In this document: positions 7,173 to 16,682 of the stretch, piece after piece
How the letters are laid out: each line of letters begins with the position of its first letter
How positions within the stretch are numbered: position 1 is the first letter of the stretch
NCBI GenBank assembly: GCA_028820655.1
Contig: JAPPIK010000014.1
Span: forward strand, 124,001-188,000
Length of the DNA: 64,000 nt
Direction of reading: 5' to 3'
Origin: Candidatus Poribacteria bacterium
GTDB lineage: Bacteria; Poribacteria; WGA-4E; JAJDTR01
Position numbers and translations under genes: made by a program
The notes under the pieces: model-generated
Told to the model about the DNA's origin: nothing
The model's database searches: none
What the model saw: the letters and a program-made list of their open reading frames with translations, nothing else

Positions 7173-9080
7173 CTAATAATGAAAGCGTTGCGAACGCAAT
7201 CCGTCCTCATATTCTCGTCGTCGATCTTGCGTCTCGGGATCGTCGCTCGTCTCCGCCGCCGCCACATCCCACCACACGCCGGAATCCGGGAGGTAGTGAT
7301 GCGGTTCAACATCGGCAACAATCACGCAAGTTCGACTTTCCCCGCGGGCTTCCTGCAAGGCGGCGCGCACGCCATCCGGTGTTGTTTCATGCCATGAGCG
7401 CGCCCCAAAACTGGCTGCGTTCTGAGCGAAGTCTATCCTCATGTATTCGCCTTCAAGCCGATTTCTCTCCCCATCCCGCGCACGGAACTCATTTCCAAAT
7501 CTGCGTCCCGCTCGGAGCATCTGCAATGCGCAGATGGATTGAAAGCCGTGGTTTTCGGACACAATCACGGTGAGTTTCAATCCTTCCTGCATCGCCGTCA
7601 CCAACTCTGTGGGGTTCATCAGATAGGTGCCGTCGCCGATAAACACAAAAACTTCGCCTTCCGGCTGTGTCATACGGACTCCCAACCCCGCGGGCAATTC
7701 GTAACCCATGCACGAATAGCCGAATTCAATGTGGCACTTCCGATTTCGCGTGGCATCCCACATCTTGACCAGATCACCCGGCGGCGTTCCCGCTGCCGCG
7801 ACAATCGTGTCCCCCGGTTGCGCCTCCTCGTTGATGATTCGGATTAACTTGCCTTGGCTCATAGCCTCGCCCGGGACCTCCTCGGCTACGGCAGCGCACA
7901 GTTGTTCCGCCCACTCCCGATTCAAGCCTTCGATTTCCGACGTGTACGCTGTATTCGGTTGAATCCCGGCGCCCTCGGCGGCTTGCGTCAGTGCCGAAAT
8001 TGCTTCACGAGCATCGGCAACGATTGGCAGCCCGCTCTGCTTGTAAGCGTCGTGTCCTCCAACGTTTATGTTGACGAATTTCACCTGCGGGTTATTGAAA
8101 GCCGATTGGGAACCTGTCGCAAAATCCATCATGCGGCATCCAACCCCGATCACCAGATCCGATTGGCTGGAAATTTTTGCTGCGGCGGGGGTGCCGGTGA
8201 CGCCCTGCCCTCCCAGAAGCAGCGGGGACGGTTCACGTATTGCTCCTTTTCCGGCGAACGTTTCGCTCACGGGAATACCCAACAGGGAGGAAAACTCCTG
8301 AAGCGCCTCCCATGCTTCCGAATAATGGACACCGCCGCCGGCGATTATCATCGGGCGTTCCGCCGCCTTCAACAAACTTAAGGCTTCCGCGATGCTCTGA
8401 GGATCCGGGACTCGCCGCTCCACTCGCCATGCGCGTCTTTCAAAGAAATCTGTCGGATAGTCGTATGCGTGGGCCTGCACATCTTGCGGCAATGAGAGGG
8501 TAACGGGACCCGTGTCGGCGGGATCTGTCAGTACCCGCATGGCTTCGGGAAGTGCGGTCAGGAGTTGCTCAGGTCTAGATATGCGATCGAAAAATCGACT
8601 GACAGGTCTGAAGCAGTCGTTGACGCTGACATCGGCGGAAACCGGGTGTTCGAGTTGCTGCAACACAACGCCCTGATGCCGTGTGGCATAGTAATCGGAT
8701 GGTAACAGTAAAACGGGCAATCGGTTGGTGGCAGCCGTGGCTGCACCGCTAATCATGTTCGTTGCTCCGGGACCTATCGACGACGTGCAAGCGAGTGTAG
8801 CGAGTCGATGATTAGCCTTCGCGAATCCGAGGGCAGTGTGTACCATGGACTGCTCGTTTCGGGGTTGGCGGTACGGCAGGTCTTCCCCGTATTCGTACAG
8901 CGCTTGACCGAGACCGGCGACGTTTCCGTGTCCAAATATGCCAAACATGGATGGGATCAGTCGGCGGGTATTGCCATCGCGTTCGCTGAACTGTGCTTGC
9001 AAGTATTTGACGAGCGCCTGTGCCATCGTCAAACGGATAGTTTCTTGTGATTGCGGCAATTTGTAGTCCCTCCTTTTCAT
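7173..9080 (-). CDS. iolD: Trihydroxycyclohexane-dione hydrolase-like ThDP enzyme (IolD family)
   Basis: The 635-residue protein belongs to the acetolactate-synthase superfamily and is closest in pattern to IolD, which opens the ring of 3D-trihydroxycyclohexane-1,2-dione in myo-inositol catabolism. It has TIRLTMAQALVKYL, the PYR-domain catalytic Glu in NEQSMVH (E76), ACTSSIGPGATNM and the ThDP/Mg motif GDGTYLMNPTEL with ENHGF in the PP domain. Two starts are possible: the ATG at 9080, and a TTG at 9059 preceded 8 bp by AAAGGAGGG, which is the better ribosome site. No other complete inositol operon is present, so the enzyme may serve a related cyclic polyol or be part of a scattered pathway with the Gfo/Idh (IolG-like) genes. 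Confidence 0.88.
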   Translation of the reverse strand: MKRRDYKLPQSQETIRLTMAQALVKYLQAQFSERDGNTRRLIPSMFGIFGHGNVAGLGQALYEYGEDLPYRQPRNEQSMVHTALGFAKANHRLATLACTSSIGPGATNMISGAATAATNRLPVLLLPSDYYATRHQGVVLQQLEHPVSADVSVNDCFRPVSRFFDRISRPEQLLTALPEAMRVLTDPADTGPVTLSLPQDVQAHAYDYPTDFFERRAWRVERRVPDPQSIAEALSLLKAAERPMIIAGGGVHYSEAWEALQEFSSLLGIPVSETFAGKGAIREPSPLLLGGQGVTGTPAAAKISSQSDLVIGVGCRMMDFATGSQSAFNNPQVKFVNINVGGHDAYKQSGLPIVADAREAISALTQAAEGAGIQPNTAYTSEIEGLNREWAEQLCAAVAEEVPGEAMSQGKLIRIINEEAQPGDTIVAAAGTPPGDLVKMWDATRNRKCHIEFGYSCMGYELPAGLGVRMTQPEGEVFVFIGDGTYLMNPTELVTAMQEGLKLTVIVSENHGFQSICALQMLRAGRRFGNEFRARDGERNRLEGEYMRIDFAQNAASFGARSWHETTPDGVRAALQEARGESRTCVIVADVEPHHYLPDSGVWWDVAAAETSDDPETQDRRREYEDGLRSQRFHY

Positions 9081-9195
9081 TTCTCAATGGGATTTGCACG
9101 ACGGAGTTGCGATGCTATTGTACCGCTATGCAAATCCGAGCAACATAATTTTTCACGCTATGTAATGTAGATCGAATGAACTCCTCGGCGCAGCG

Positions 9196-10467
9196 TTAAC
9201 CCTTAGAATCGACGAGGACGGGCACTCTGTGAATGACGTTTCCGAGGTAGCCTTTGGGATTCCACGGCTGCCGGAAGGGTTGGGCATCGCCCCTATCGTC
9301 AAACGCGCGCGCCCATATTTCATAGTATCCCCTGTTTTCAAACGAGAGTTCGGATTCCCACGTATACCAAGCATAGCGATTCATCGGCGATTGCAACCGT
9401 GCCTCTCGCCAACTGACTCCGTAATCATCAGAAACGTAGAGCTTATCAACCTTATTCTCGCCTGCCCAAGCATGTCCGCCAACATTTACGGGGCTCGTCG
9501 ATTTGACTGCCACGCCCGGTTGGGGAGTGGTAATAAGTGACTTCACAATCCACGACGTAGCAATCTCCATATCCTGCTTCGCCGGTGTGTTTCCCGGTAC
9601 CGCTGGATATGACGAAACGCGGTACGAATACCCGCTCATCTTTTCCGAGTCGTGCACCCGTTCTCTCACCCAAATTCGGTTGAGCCACTTCTGCATCGCG
9701 CTGCCGATCCAACCGGGCACAATCAGTCTCGCCGGAAATCCGTGCGCCGCGGGCAGGTCTTGCCCGTTCATTTTGAAGGCGATGAGTGTATGCTCATCCA
9801 TGGCTTTCTCAATTGGAATTCCCCGCGAAAACGCCTCGCCCGATTCAGGCGGCGAGTCTTCGCCGTAGTTTCCAAGATAAACGGCCTGCGGCTTTAAACC
9901 GGCATGGTTCAACACATCGCGTAGGCGAATACCGGTCCATTCGCTGCACCCTACAGCGCCTCGATTCCACGGCGTACCACCAACTTTCGGCTCAAAAAGG
10001 CTTCTTCCATTCCCGGCGCATTCCAGCACGACTCTTAGGCTAACTTGCGGTAAACGGAGCAGGTCGTCCATGGATAGTGAGAGATTTCTGCCAACTGCTC
10101 CATCAACGGTTAACCTCCATCCGTTTAGGTCTTTTCTTTTCGCGCGTTCCGGAATGTCACCGTTATTTCGCACGAAGTGCCGGGCAATGGGAGTGACGGG
10201 ATCGCGAAGCAGATGAGGCGGGAATTCGCCGTTAAAGGGATTCTCGGAGTGGACAATCATATCGGGCTTTGGCAAAGTCTCGGATTGTATGTCCGCAGCG
10301 GCGCTAGTCGTAAGCTTTTGACCTAGCGATTCTCCGAGAATAACCTCCAAAAATCCGCCAAAGATGCCCCAGCTAGTCAGCGCGGCACTTTTTCCCGCCG
10401 TCCCGAGAAATCGTCGGCGCGAGTAGGAAGGCGAAGAAGAATGGGCGTAAAAGGTGCGTTTAGTCAT
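9196..10467 (-). CDS. Tat-exported sulfite-oxidase-like molybdoenzyme
   Basis: The 423-residue protein starts with a twin-arginine signal (SRRRFLGTAG, about residues 16-25), so it folds in the cytoplasm and is exported. The molybdopterin domain shows VVLECAGNGR with the Mo-ligating cysteine C150, GAVGCSEWTGIRLRDVL, and the GFPARLIVPGWIGSAMQKWL motif. The C-terminal part (SPVNVGGHAWAGENKVDKLYVS onward) is the Ig-like Mo-co dimerisation domain. There is no haem domain, so an external electron acceptor is needed, as for bacterial SorA/SorT-type sulfite dehydrogenases. No cytochrome gene is adjacent. The physiological substrate may be sulfite or another oxyanion. Confidence 0.92.
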   Translation of the reverse strand: MTKRTFYAHSSSPSYSRRRFLGTAGKSAALTSWGIFGGFLEVILGESLGQKLTTSAAADIQSETLPKPDMIVHSENPFNGEFPPHLLRDPVTPIARHFVRNNGDIPERAKRKDLNGWRLTVDGAVGRNLSLSMDDLLRLPQVSLRVVLECAGNGRSLFEPKVGGTPWNRGAVGCSEWTGIRLRDVLNHAGLKPQAVYLGNYGEDSPPESGEAFSRGIPIEKAMDEHTLIAFKMNGQDLPAAHGFPARLIVPGWIGSAMQKWLNRIWVRERVHDSEKMSGYSYRVSSYPAVPGNTPAKQDMEIATSWIVKSLITTPQPGVAVKSTSPVNVGGHAWAGENKVDKLYVSDDYGVSWREARLQSPMNRYAWYTWESELSFENRGYYEIWARAFDDRGDAQPFRQPWNPKGYLGNVIHRVPVLVDSKG

Positions 10468-10943
10468 TTTTGGAAACGGACGTTTCTGTTATGAACCGGA
10501 TAAGCTATCTACGGTTTTTGATGTCCGAGGATCTGTAAAAAGCCGCTCTCTTTGGATTGAGGTGTTGGGTGTCGTACAACTTCGGTACTCGCCTAACACA
10601 TCGCAAAACAGAATCTCATTGTGACTGATACCGGTTCGCGCTTTCCCGGTCAACCCAATCTATGCCTCGTTGATCTTTCCCAATAAGAAATGATGGGCAA
10701 TGCCCGCTCGGATACACTTTTATCAGTTGTCAGTCGTTGCTTTCAATGGTCAATGAAGTTCTCGAACAATCTAAAATTATATGATATACTGTTATTGTAT
10801 CGGATGCAACACTTCTCTAACACAAAGCAATTGGCTCTGAAGTGCGTATCGGCAAGTGTCGCGACGCTAGGGAGATTTTCGAGCGATGCAAACCGGATAT
10901 GGTAGGTATCCTCGTGTAAAACGAGTGAGATGGGAGACCGCTG
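10468..10943. other. Divergent intergenic region without a supported gene
   Basis: This stretch separates the leftward molybdoenzyme gene from the rightward flavin reductase gene. I see no convincing coding frame. An A+T-rich patch around 10775-10800 (TTATATGATATACTG) could hold a -10 element for the flavin reductase, but no good -35 hexamer stands at the right distance. Confidence 0.4.
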
Positions 10944-11405
10944 ATGGCGATTGATTCAATGCTGCAACGGCGTGTCATGGGCCGCTTTGCAACCGGCGTG
11001 ACACTGTTAACGACGCGGTTTGACGAGGGGATTCTAGGTATGACTGCAAACGCCGTAATGTCCCTTTCACTTGAACCGCCCCTAATAGTTGTCGCCGTTG
11101 ACAAGAAGAACTCGATGCACGAGTGCTTGATTCAAGGTAGGTGCTTTGCGCTGAATATGCTGCGAGCGGACCAAGAAGCGATTTCACGTCGATTCGCCAT
11201 CTCCGGACCCAAGGATTTTTCGGGGTTAAGTCTGACCAAGGCAGAAACCGGGGCACCCATTCTGGTTGATGCTATTGCATTTGTGGACTGCAAACTGGTG
11301 GATGTGCTTCCCGCGGGCGATCACGACATGTTCGTCGGCGAACCGGTCGCCGGCGAAGAACGCGATGGAGAACCGCTTCTTTTTTACAGCGGCGAGTACA
11401 GGTAA
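10944..11405 (+). CDS. Flavin reductase-like FMN-binding protein
   Basis: The 153-residue protein is of typical length for the HpaC-like flavin reductase domain family: MGRFATGVTLLTTRFDEG, GMTANAVMSLSLEPPLIVVAVDK (flavin-contacting strand-turn), CFALNMLRADQE and the C-terminal GDHDMFVGEPV. Such proteins reduce FMN or FAD with NAD(P)H and supply it to two-component monooxygenases or other flavoproteins. GGGAG about 8 bp before the ATG supports the start. No partner monooxygenase is adjacent, although the tandem ABM protein at 17822-18529 is nearby. Confidence 0.9.
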   Translation: MAIDSMLQRRVMGRFATGVTLLTTRFDEGILGMTANAVMSLSLEPPLIVVAVDKKNSMHECLIQGRCFALNMLRADQEAISRRFAISGPKDFSGLSLTKAETGAPILVDAIAFVDCKLVDVLPAGDHDMFVGEPVAGEERDGEPLLFYSGEYR

Positions 11406-11576
11406 TAGTCAGGAAGTTCGTCGATCAAATCCGAATTTGATGGTTGTATCGTATTGGTCTAATGAAAGGGATACGCGGGGTGCCGTATACCTTTCGATTC
11501 TATAGTGCCTTTTAATGATTCGTGCGGGGCGCGCACCTTACGGGAATTGGAAAAAACGGCGTCTCCGGTCGTAATC

Positions 11577-14537
11577 CTAATTCGAGGTGTTGTCGATACT
11601 CAGTAAATAACTGAAGGCGTCCGACACCGGCTCAACGTAGGTAAGACCATCGGACCTACGCAGTGTGGTCGTTCCGATTTCATTTCTATCTTCGTCTAAC
11701 GCCGCAGCTTGATTCGCGTCGATCGCGAAGCCGCATTCCGATCCGTCCGGTAGAATTACCTCATATGTCTCATCGGGAAGAATCCTACAGATTCCGACGC
11801 CGTTTCCTTCCGCCAGCGGGAATCGCGTTGATTTGCCGCGAGCATCGATAAAGATATATTCGGGTGTCACCGCATAATCAGCCCGGTGACCTTGGACCTC
11901 GCCGCTAAAAACCTCGATCGCCCCATCTTCCGTCCAGCCGGCGTAACCGTTCGGAGGCAGGTCCAACCGCTTGCCGTAGGCGTCCACGACCATGCGTTCG
12001 TCATGTGCATTTCCGTTTACGGCGGTGATGCACCCGTTCTCATAGCGGGTCACAATCTGGGAGCGTCTGTAAGTGCCGGAGGCCACGGCGGCGGTGGTAT
12101 CCAAGAGATTACCATCCGCGTCCGCATACCGTATTTCCGCCACGCTAGAGAGCGTATAGCGGCTCTGCAATTGCTGTAGCATATAGTAGATTCGCAACAC
12201 GCGCGGTAGAGGGTCTTCGTAGTGGAGAATGCCGACGTGTCCAAACGCGATGGTCGCGGCAATGTGCCGGTCGCTTTTCGGATCCTCTCCTGAACGTCCG
12301 CTCGGTTCAGGTTCCTCTCCGCGGTAGAACATGCCGTACTCTCCCATTGCGATATTCGTGCACAGATCGTGGGTTTTCCGAAGTTCAAAGTCCACCAACC
12401 ACGGTCCCCACGCCAGCTTCACCTCGCCCGCACGGTCCTGAGCGTAGTTCCCGTCAATCAGACCGCTAAAGATGAAGTGGTGACCGCCCTCGGAGAAAAC
12501 AGGTCCCTGGAATGTTTCCTTCTGGATTAACATGGTTTCTCCGTAGGCATAGAAGGTTGCCGCAAACGTGGCGGCGCCCGGCACACGGTAATCGTAATCT
12601 ACAAAATCCAAGGTGTGAAGCGTATGCACGTCGAGGTAACTCGCGTTGAATCCGTATTTTTCATGAATGATCGGCGACAGCAACTCGCAATATTCCGGGG
12701 ATCTGGCGGGCTTGGCTCGGTAGCAGCGGCGCCATCCCCCGTGCATCCGATTGTCCGGGTGTCGAGTGATCATATCGGTGTCCCAGAATTCATTCACGGC
12801 TGCAATATCGAGGAACTGCATGTAAGGACCGTATCGGTAGCCGATGTCGTCCCGCATCACACGGGAATATTCCGCCCATCCCTCATCACCGCCCTTTTCC
12901 GGGGCGCCGCGGGTACGGAACGTGAAACTCTCACCGCTGTCTCGCCATCCGCCTTCGTGGTCGGTGATAGTCATTTGGGTAATTCCGTATCGGTGCAGTT
13001 TTTTGAAAAAGCGTATCCCGCCTTCTCGTGGATATTCGGACTGGTGAGCCTTCCAGAGCCGGGTTCCCACGTGCTCCAGCCAAGGGGACTTTGGGTTCGG
13101 TATAGTAGGTAACATCTCTTCGTAACGCGGGGAAAGGGTGATGAAAAAACGCTCGTAGCAGTCAACCCGCTCGCCGTTGGTTTTGGGGATATACCGCGTT
13201 CCCGTATTGTAGATGACTCCGTCAGGCGTAATGGCGGGATTGGGAAGCAGCATCGACGCGTTGGACAGATACCAGTCGGTGTTTCCGGTCAGGAACAACG
13301 GGGCGTCTTGCGCACCGCCGACAACGACTGCCGGGCGCCCATCGGGAATGTAGCCGTTGTAGGTGTAAAACGGGTTGGCGACCAGCCGTGGATTCTCCAC
13401 GCCGACAGCCTTGCCGTATCTTACCTCTGAAACATTGCCGCCGGGGGCGAGCGTATCGATCACCAGCGATTTGTTCCAGAGCCGATACACGTATATCGCA
13501 CCTTGAGTGATTCCACTTGCTCTAAGACGCCATCGGGAGACGACCTTCTCATCTTGGAGCGTGGTGCCAAGATGTTCGGCGGACTCCGGGGGAGAGGGAG
13601 CATTCCCGCCTGTCACCAAATACACGCCGCCGCCGACACACGGCCGAATGGTGTCGCCTCGTCCCTGCCATTCGGTGCTGATGTCCCCCAAGGTGCCGGT
13701 ACGCGGCTGAAGCCTGTAGATTAGCGTGCCGTCCGCGCCTTCGTAGCGAAAAGAAAACCCATCGCCTTCCTCCTGAATGCTCGTCGTGAATTCTTCGGTC
13801 AAATTGTCGGGTAGAATGGTTTGTTCGCGCGTCGGAAACGGAAGTTTGCCGGGACCGGTGTTCGTTCCGGTTCCTTGACCGGGAAACATCGGGATACCTC
13901 GGAGTGGGCGTGCCGTGAAATAGAGTGGTTTAAAGTCTTCCGTGAACACGGCAAGATTGTCGAAACAGATTAGGCGGTCTTCCGGTTCGTCGGAATCTCG
14001 AATGATGAACCCGGTGAAGGCGGATCCATTGGCAACCTGTTCAATCTGATCTGGGGACAAACGGTAGTAGGAGAGGAACCACCCCCAATGGTCCCAATCG
14101 GCGCGCATTGGAAACCGCATTTCAGCGCCATCGGAATTTGTGAACAGAACGGTTAATTTTGGACGGTGACGTTCTTTGCCGAAGATCCAGAAGGAGATAA
14201 CGTCAAAGCCGTTCCGGACGGGGATGGGGGCTGGGGGGTTGATGCGAATCTCGGGCTCTCCGCCGGTCTCATGATAGGTGAGTTTGGCGACGTATTTGCC
14301 CCAGATTTGCTGTTCTCGCGAGCGCACGAATTGAGCATTCGCATGGGTTGATTCAATGCGCCACCCTGTCAAATCCTCAAAATCAATTAAGGGCGGATGG
14401 GCGGGTTCGGAGCGGTTCGCCCACTCCATCTCGTAGGGGCGCTGACCGACGACCTCCTTATCCTCACTCCAGCTTGTGCTGGTTGCGGCGAGGAAAGTCG
14501 TTACGAACATTGTTGTAAATAAGATTTCTGTTGTCAA
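11577..14537 (-). CDS. Large secreted glycoside-hydrolase-like protein
   Basis: The 986-residue product starts at a TTG supported by AGGAGG 7 bp upstream. A signal peptide (about residues 1-22) is followed by a jelly-roll-like, possibly carbohydrate-binding region (about 48-200: LIDFEDLTGWRIES, RNGFDVISFWIFGKE, LICFDNLAVFTEDF). A galactose-mutarotase-like beta-sandwich region (about 250-470) and a TIM-barrel-like catalytic region (about 485-760) follow, with MTITDHEGGWRDSG, GPYMQFLDIAAVNEFW, SYLDVHTLHTLD (D636, possible nucleophile) and GPVFSEGGHH (E683, possible acid/base). A beta-rich C-terminal domain completes it. The order resembles GH101-like or DUF5696-like enzymes, but I cannot assign a CAZy family. 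It probably acts on an external polysaccharide or glycan. Confidence 0.75.
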   Translation of the reverse strand: MTTEILFTTMFVTTFLAATSTSWSEDKEVVGQRPYEMEWANRSEPAHPPLIDFEDLTGWRIESTHANAQFVRSREQQIWGKYVAKLTYHETGGEPEIRINPPAPIPVRNGFDVISFWIFGKERHRPKLTVLFTNSDGAEMRFPMRADWDHWGWFLSYYRLSPDQIEQVANGSAFTGFIIRDSDEPEDRLICFDNLAVFTEDFKPLYFTARPLRGIPMFPGQGTGTNTGPGKLPFPTREQTILPDNLTEEFTTSIQEEGDGFSFRYEGADGTLIYRLQPRTGTLGDISTEWQGRGDTIRPCVGGGVYLVTGGNAPSPPESAEHLGTTLQDEKVVSRWRLRASGITQGAIYVYRLWNKSLVIDTLAPGGNVSEVRYGKAVGVENPRLVANPFYTYNGYIPDGRPAVVVGGAQDAPLFLTGNTDWYLSNASMLLPNPAITPDGVIYNTGTRYIPKTNGERVDCYERFFITLSPRYEEMLPTIPNPKSPWLEHVGTRLWKAHQSEYPREGGIRFFKKLHRYGITQMTITDHEGGWRDSGESFTFRTRGAPEKGGDEGWAEYSRVMRDDIGYRYGPYMQFLDIAAVNEFWDTDMITRHPDNRMHGGWRRCYRAKPARSPEYCELLSPIIHEKYGFNASYLDVHTLHTLDFVDYDYRVPGAATFAATFYAYGETMLIQKETFQGPVFSEGGHHFIFSGLIDGNYAQDRAGEVKLAWGPWLVDFELRKTHDLCTNIAMGEYGMFYRGEEPEPSGRSGEDPKSDRHIAATIAFGHVGILHYEDPLPRVLRIYYMLQQLQSRYTLSSVAEIRYADADGNLLDTTAAVASGTYRRSQIVTRYENGCITAVNGNAHDERMVVDAYGKRLDLPPNGYAGWTEDGAIEVFSGEVQGHRADYAVTPEYIFIDARGKSTRFPLAEGNGVGICRILPDETYEVILPDGSECGFAIDANQAAALDEDRNEIGTTTLRRSDGLTYVEPVSDAFSYLLSIDNTSN

Positions 14538-14663
14538 GGTGATTCCTCCTAAACGGTGAGTGACCAGAAGTCTGTTTTAATATATAGTTGGTTAAAACAC
14601 TCCAAAGCCTGATTGAATAAACGGTAGCATAGCCATTTTGGGCATTTGAAAGCTATTACCTGT

Positions 14664-14700
14664 GGGATCTCTATCGCACTCGCTATTCACTCGCTTGATC
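14664..14700 (+). repeat. GATC-bounded dispersed repeat, best single copy
   Basis: The unit runs from GGGATCTCTATCGC to CACTCGCTTGATC, about 37 bp. Copies on both strands occur only in intergenic DNA across the window (see the finding on this family). Confidence 0.75.
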
Positions 14701-14755
14701 TCCGCTTACCGACGATGAGACCACAACTAATGCCAGACCAATTGTTCTCTTTCTC

Positions 14756-14890
14756 GTGGACAGAACTAAACAGTTCCGGTTGATGGGTATCGTGTTTTTT
14801 TTCCTTGTAATTGCGGGATTCACATGGGTGCGACGGTTCCGCGCGTCGCAGATTCACGATACTCGCGATAAACCGCTTGGGAACCAGTAA
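14756..14890 (+). CDS. Possible small membrane protein or gene remnant
   Basis: A GTG-initiated frame of 44 codons encodes a basic stretch, one transmembrane segment (MGIVFFFLVIAGFTWV) followed by RRFRASQ, and a polar tail ending DKPLGNQ. Positive-inside charge favours a real single-pass protein. The frame is open further upstream, to a stop at the repeat boundary near 14700, without a better start, and there is no ribosome site. It could therefore be the tail of a gene cut off by the repeat. Confidence 0.25.
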   Translation: MDRTKQFRLMGIVFFFLVIAGFTWVRRFRASQIHDTRDKPLGNQ

Positions 14891-15098
14891 TGATGCGAGT
14901 TAGAAGCAATTGCCACGGTTTACTATTATGTGCGAATTTCTGCGAGTATATTTCCACCCACCCTCTCCCACAGACACAAAATAGAGGCGGGTAACGATAT
15001 GAATTCCGGCCCTTTTCATTAACAGGTAGTTATTGGTATTGTTGGAAATACGCTTCATCGGGATTTGTATCATGATTTTATCGCGCGGGATATACTAT

Positions 15099-15195
15099 GG
15101 GATCACTATCGGGATTTGCTATCGACTTAAGATCTTTATCACATGGGATATTCTATCAGGATTAGCTATCGCGCTCGCTATTCACTCGTTAAATC
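15099..15195 (+). repeat. Degenerate tandem run of the GATC-bounded repeat
   Basis: Successive imperfect units carry GGGATCACTATC, GGGATTTGCTATCG, AGATCTTTATCA and AGGATTAGCTATCGCGCTCG, followed by CTATTCACTCG. This shows that the dispersed repeat also expands locally. Confidence 0.6.
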
Positions 15196-15206
15196 ATCTA
15201 GATCGA

Positions 15207-15235
15207 ATTATACTATATACATGTTAAGTTTTCAA
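15207..15235 (-). promoter_or_regulatory. Leftward sigma-70-type promoter, near copy of the one at 1325
   Basis: Read on the minus strand it gives TTGAAA, a 17-bp spacer and TATAAT. It differs from the promoter at 1325-1353 by one base in 29. It points toward the large secreted protein gene that starts at 14537, about 670 bp away, with only repeats in between. Confidence 0.6.
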
Positions 15236-15620
15236 GCGAAAGATGGGGGCTATTGCATGAAATTGAGATACACATGTTTTCATGGAGTGGCGCACGGGTT
15301 GCAATCTCGCTGACAAGAGCCTAAATCGCGGATAAAGCTTCATATATTTCGTTCCGCCGGAACGAATTGATGCCACACGTTAGTTTTAGCCTTAAAGCAT
15401 GAATTATGAACCGGTATCAACTTCGGCTGAATCAGGAAAGATGTCTAATTTAATTGCCCGTATATACATATCGCTCCCTTGGAGCGAAGGTATCCGTCGC
15501 AAAGCCAGTGCGATTGTGTGTTTAGTTTGCTGAAGATACACCCGTGCATTGCTAGTTTTTCAATATCATGCACACTGTTATTCAGTTGTTCAAAAGAACT
15601 GGTTCTAACATTTTCTGCCG

Positions 15621-16589
15621 TTATTTCGATGAAGCCAGTTTGGCGGCGAGATTAAATGCGCACGAGAAATTCCGGGTCGATGCGATTCCCTTGTACGCGA
15701 TGTCAAACCCGGTGCCGTGATCTACGGAAGTTCGGACAATGGGCAAGCCCAGCGTCACGTTCACGGTTTCGTGGAAGCCGTGAAGTTTCATGGGGATATG
15801 GCCCTGGTCGTGGTACATGCACACGACAGCGTCAAAATCGCCCGCAAGTGCTTTCATGAAGAGCGTGTCAGGTGCAATGGGGCCACACGCATCAATGCCT
15901 AGGCGCTGCGCCTCCCTGATGGCTGGCGCGATGTCCTCGATCTCATCGTTGCCAAACGCGCCATCCTCCCCCGCATGAGGATTGAGGCCCGCGACGGCAA
16001 TTCTCGCACGTGGGAACAGCTTTTTGGCGGCGGAGTGGGTCATTTGAAGCACGGACAACACACGCTCGCGTTTCACGAGGTTTACCGCCTCCTTAAGTGA
16101 AACGTGGGTTGATACATGGGTGACTATCAGTTTTGGAGCGACGAGGCTTAGAACGTAATCCGAGACGCCGCACATGTCGGCGATGAACTCCGTATGACCC
16201 TGAAAATTCGGAAAGGAATGTCGGCTGGCAGCCTTGTTTATCGGGAGTGTCGCTACGGCATCGATTTTTTCTTCTAAGGCATGTTCCGTAGCAATCTCAA
16301 CGTATTTCACGGCTGCGGCGCCAGCTTTCGCCGAGATCTTGCCCACTGTTACGTCTGTGCGATTGAGTTCCCGGCAGTCGAAGACATTGAGACGTTTAGG
16401 TTTGGCGTCCTTCACCGAGGCGACGGGATGTAAATCGAGATTCAAATTTAGTTTTTCCCTGGCAAATTCCAAAACCTCCAAATCACCGAATAACACATAC
16501 GTATGCGGCAAAATATTCCCTGCGGCTGAGCGCAAGAGAAGTTCAGGGCCTAGACCGCAGGCGTCTCCCATGGTTATCCCGATTAGCAC
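15621..16589 (-). CDS. PdxA-family 4-phospho-hydroxyacid dehydrogenase
   Basis: The 322-residue protein matches the PdxA family throughout: GITMGDACGLGPELLLR at the N-terminus, PINKAASRHSFPNFQGHTEF, LNPHAGEDGAFG (H205) and CMYHDQGHIPMKLHGF (H260), the latter two being metal-ligand regions, and VRTSVDHGTGFDIAYKG at the end. PdxA oxidises 4-phosphohydroxy-L-threonine in pyridoxal phosphate synthesis. PdxA2 paralogues oxidise 4-phospho-D-threonate or erythronate in sugar-acid catabolism. The surrounding catabolic genes and absence of pdxJ favour the second role, but the sequence alone does not settle it. The start is a GTG with a weak GGAAGG site about 10 bp upstream. Confidence 0.9.
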   Translation of the reverse strand: MLIGITMGDACGLGPELLLRSAAGNILPHTYVLFGDLEVLEFAREKLNLNLDLHPVASVKDAKPKRLNVFDCRELNRTDVTVGKISAKAGAAAVKYVEIATEHALEEKIDAVATLPINKAASRHSFPNFQGHTEFIADMCGVSDYVLSLVAPKLIVTHVSTHVSLKEAVNLVKRERVLSVLQMTHSAAKKLFPRARIAVAGLNPHAGEDGAFGNDEIEDIAPAIREAQRLGIDACGPIAPDTLFMKALAGDFDAVVCMYHDQGHIPMKLHGFHETVNVTLGLPIVRTSVDHGTGFDIAYKGIASTRNFSCAFNLAAKLASSK

Positions 16590-16682
16590 GAGAAGAAACC
16601 TTCCAATTCATAGGGTTGAATCTAATAATTCATTTTCCGATGGCGAGTGCACCTCGACGTGTTATGAGCGATAGCCCCAAAC

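Larger units (their letters stand above)
14538..15620. other. Long repeat-rich intergenic region
   Basis: This stretch of about 1.1 kb lies upstream of the large secreted protein gene and downstream of the PdxA gene, both of which read leftwards. It contains one full GATC-bounded repeat (14664-14700), a degenerate tandem run of the same repeat (15099-15195), a small membrane-protein-like frame (14756-14890) and a strong leftward promoter (15207-15235). Membrane-like frames within 15033-15227 consist of repeat sequence and are not accepted as genes. Confidence 0.6.

Noticed and set aside
15033-15227. 64-residue hydrophobic frame resembling a membrane protein
   Set aside because: It is made of tandem GATC-type repeat units; the hydrophobicity is a by-product of CTATC/GGATT repeats.
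15621-16589. Calling this gene pdxA for vitamin B6 synthesis
   Set aside because: No pdxJ is nearby and the context is catabolic, so a PdxA2-type role is equally or more likely; the symbol was left empty.
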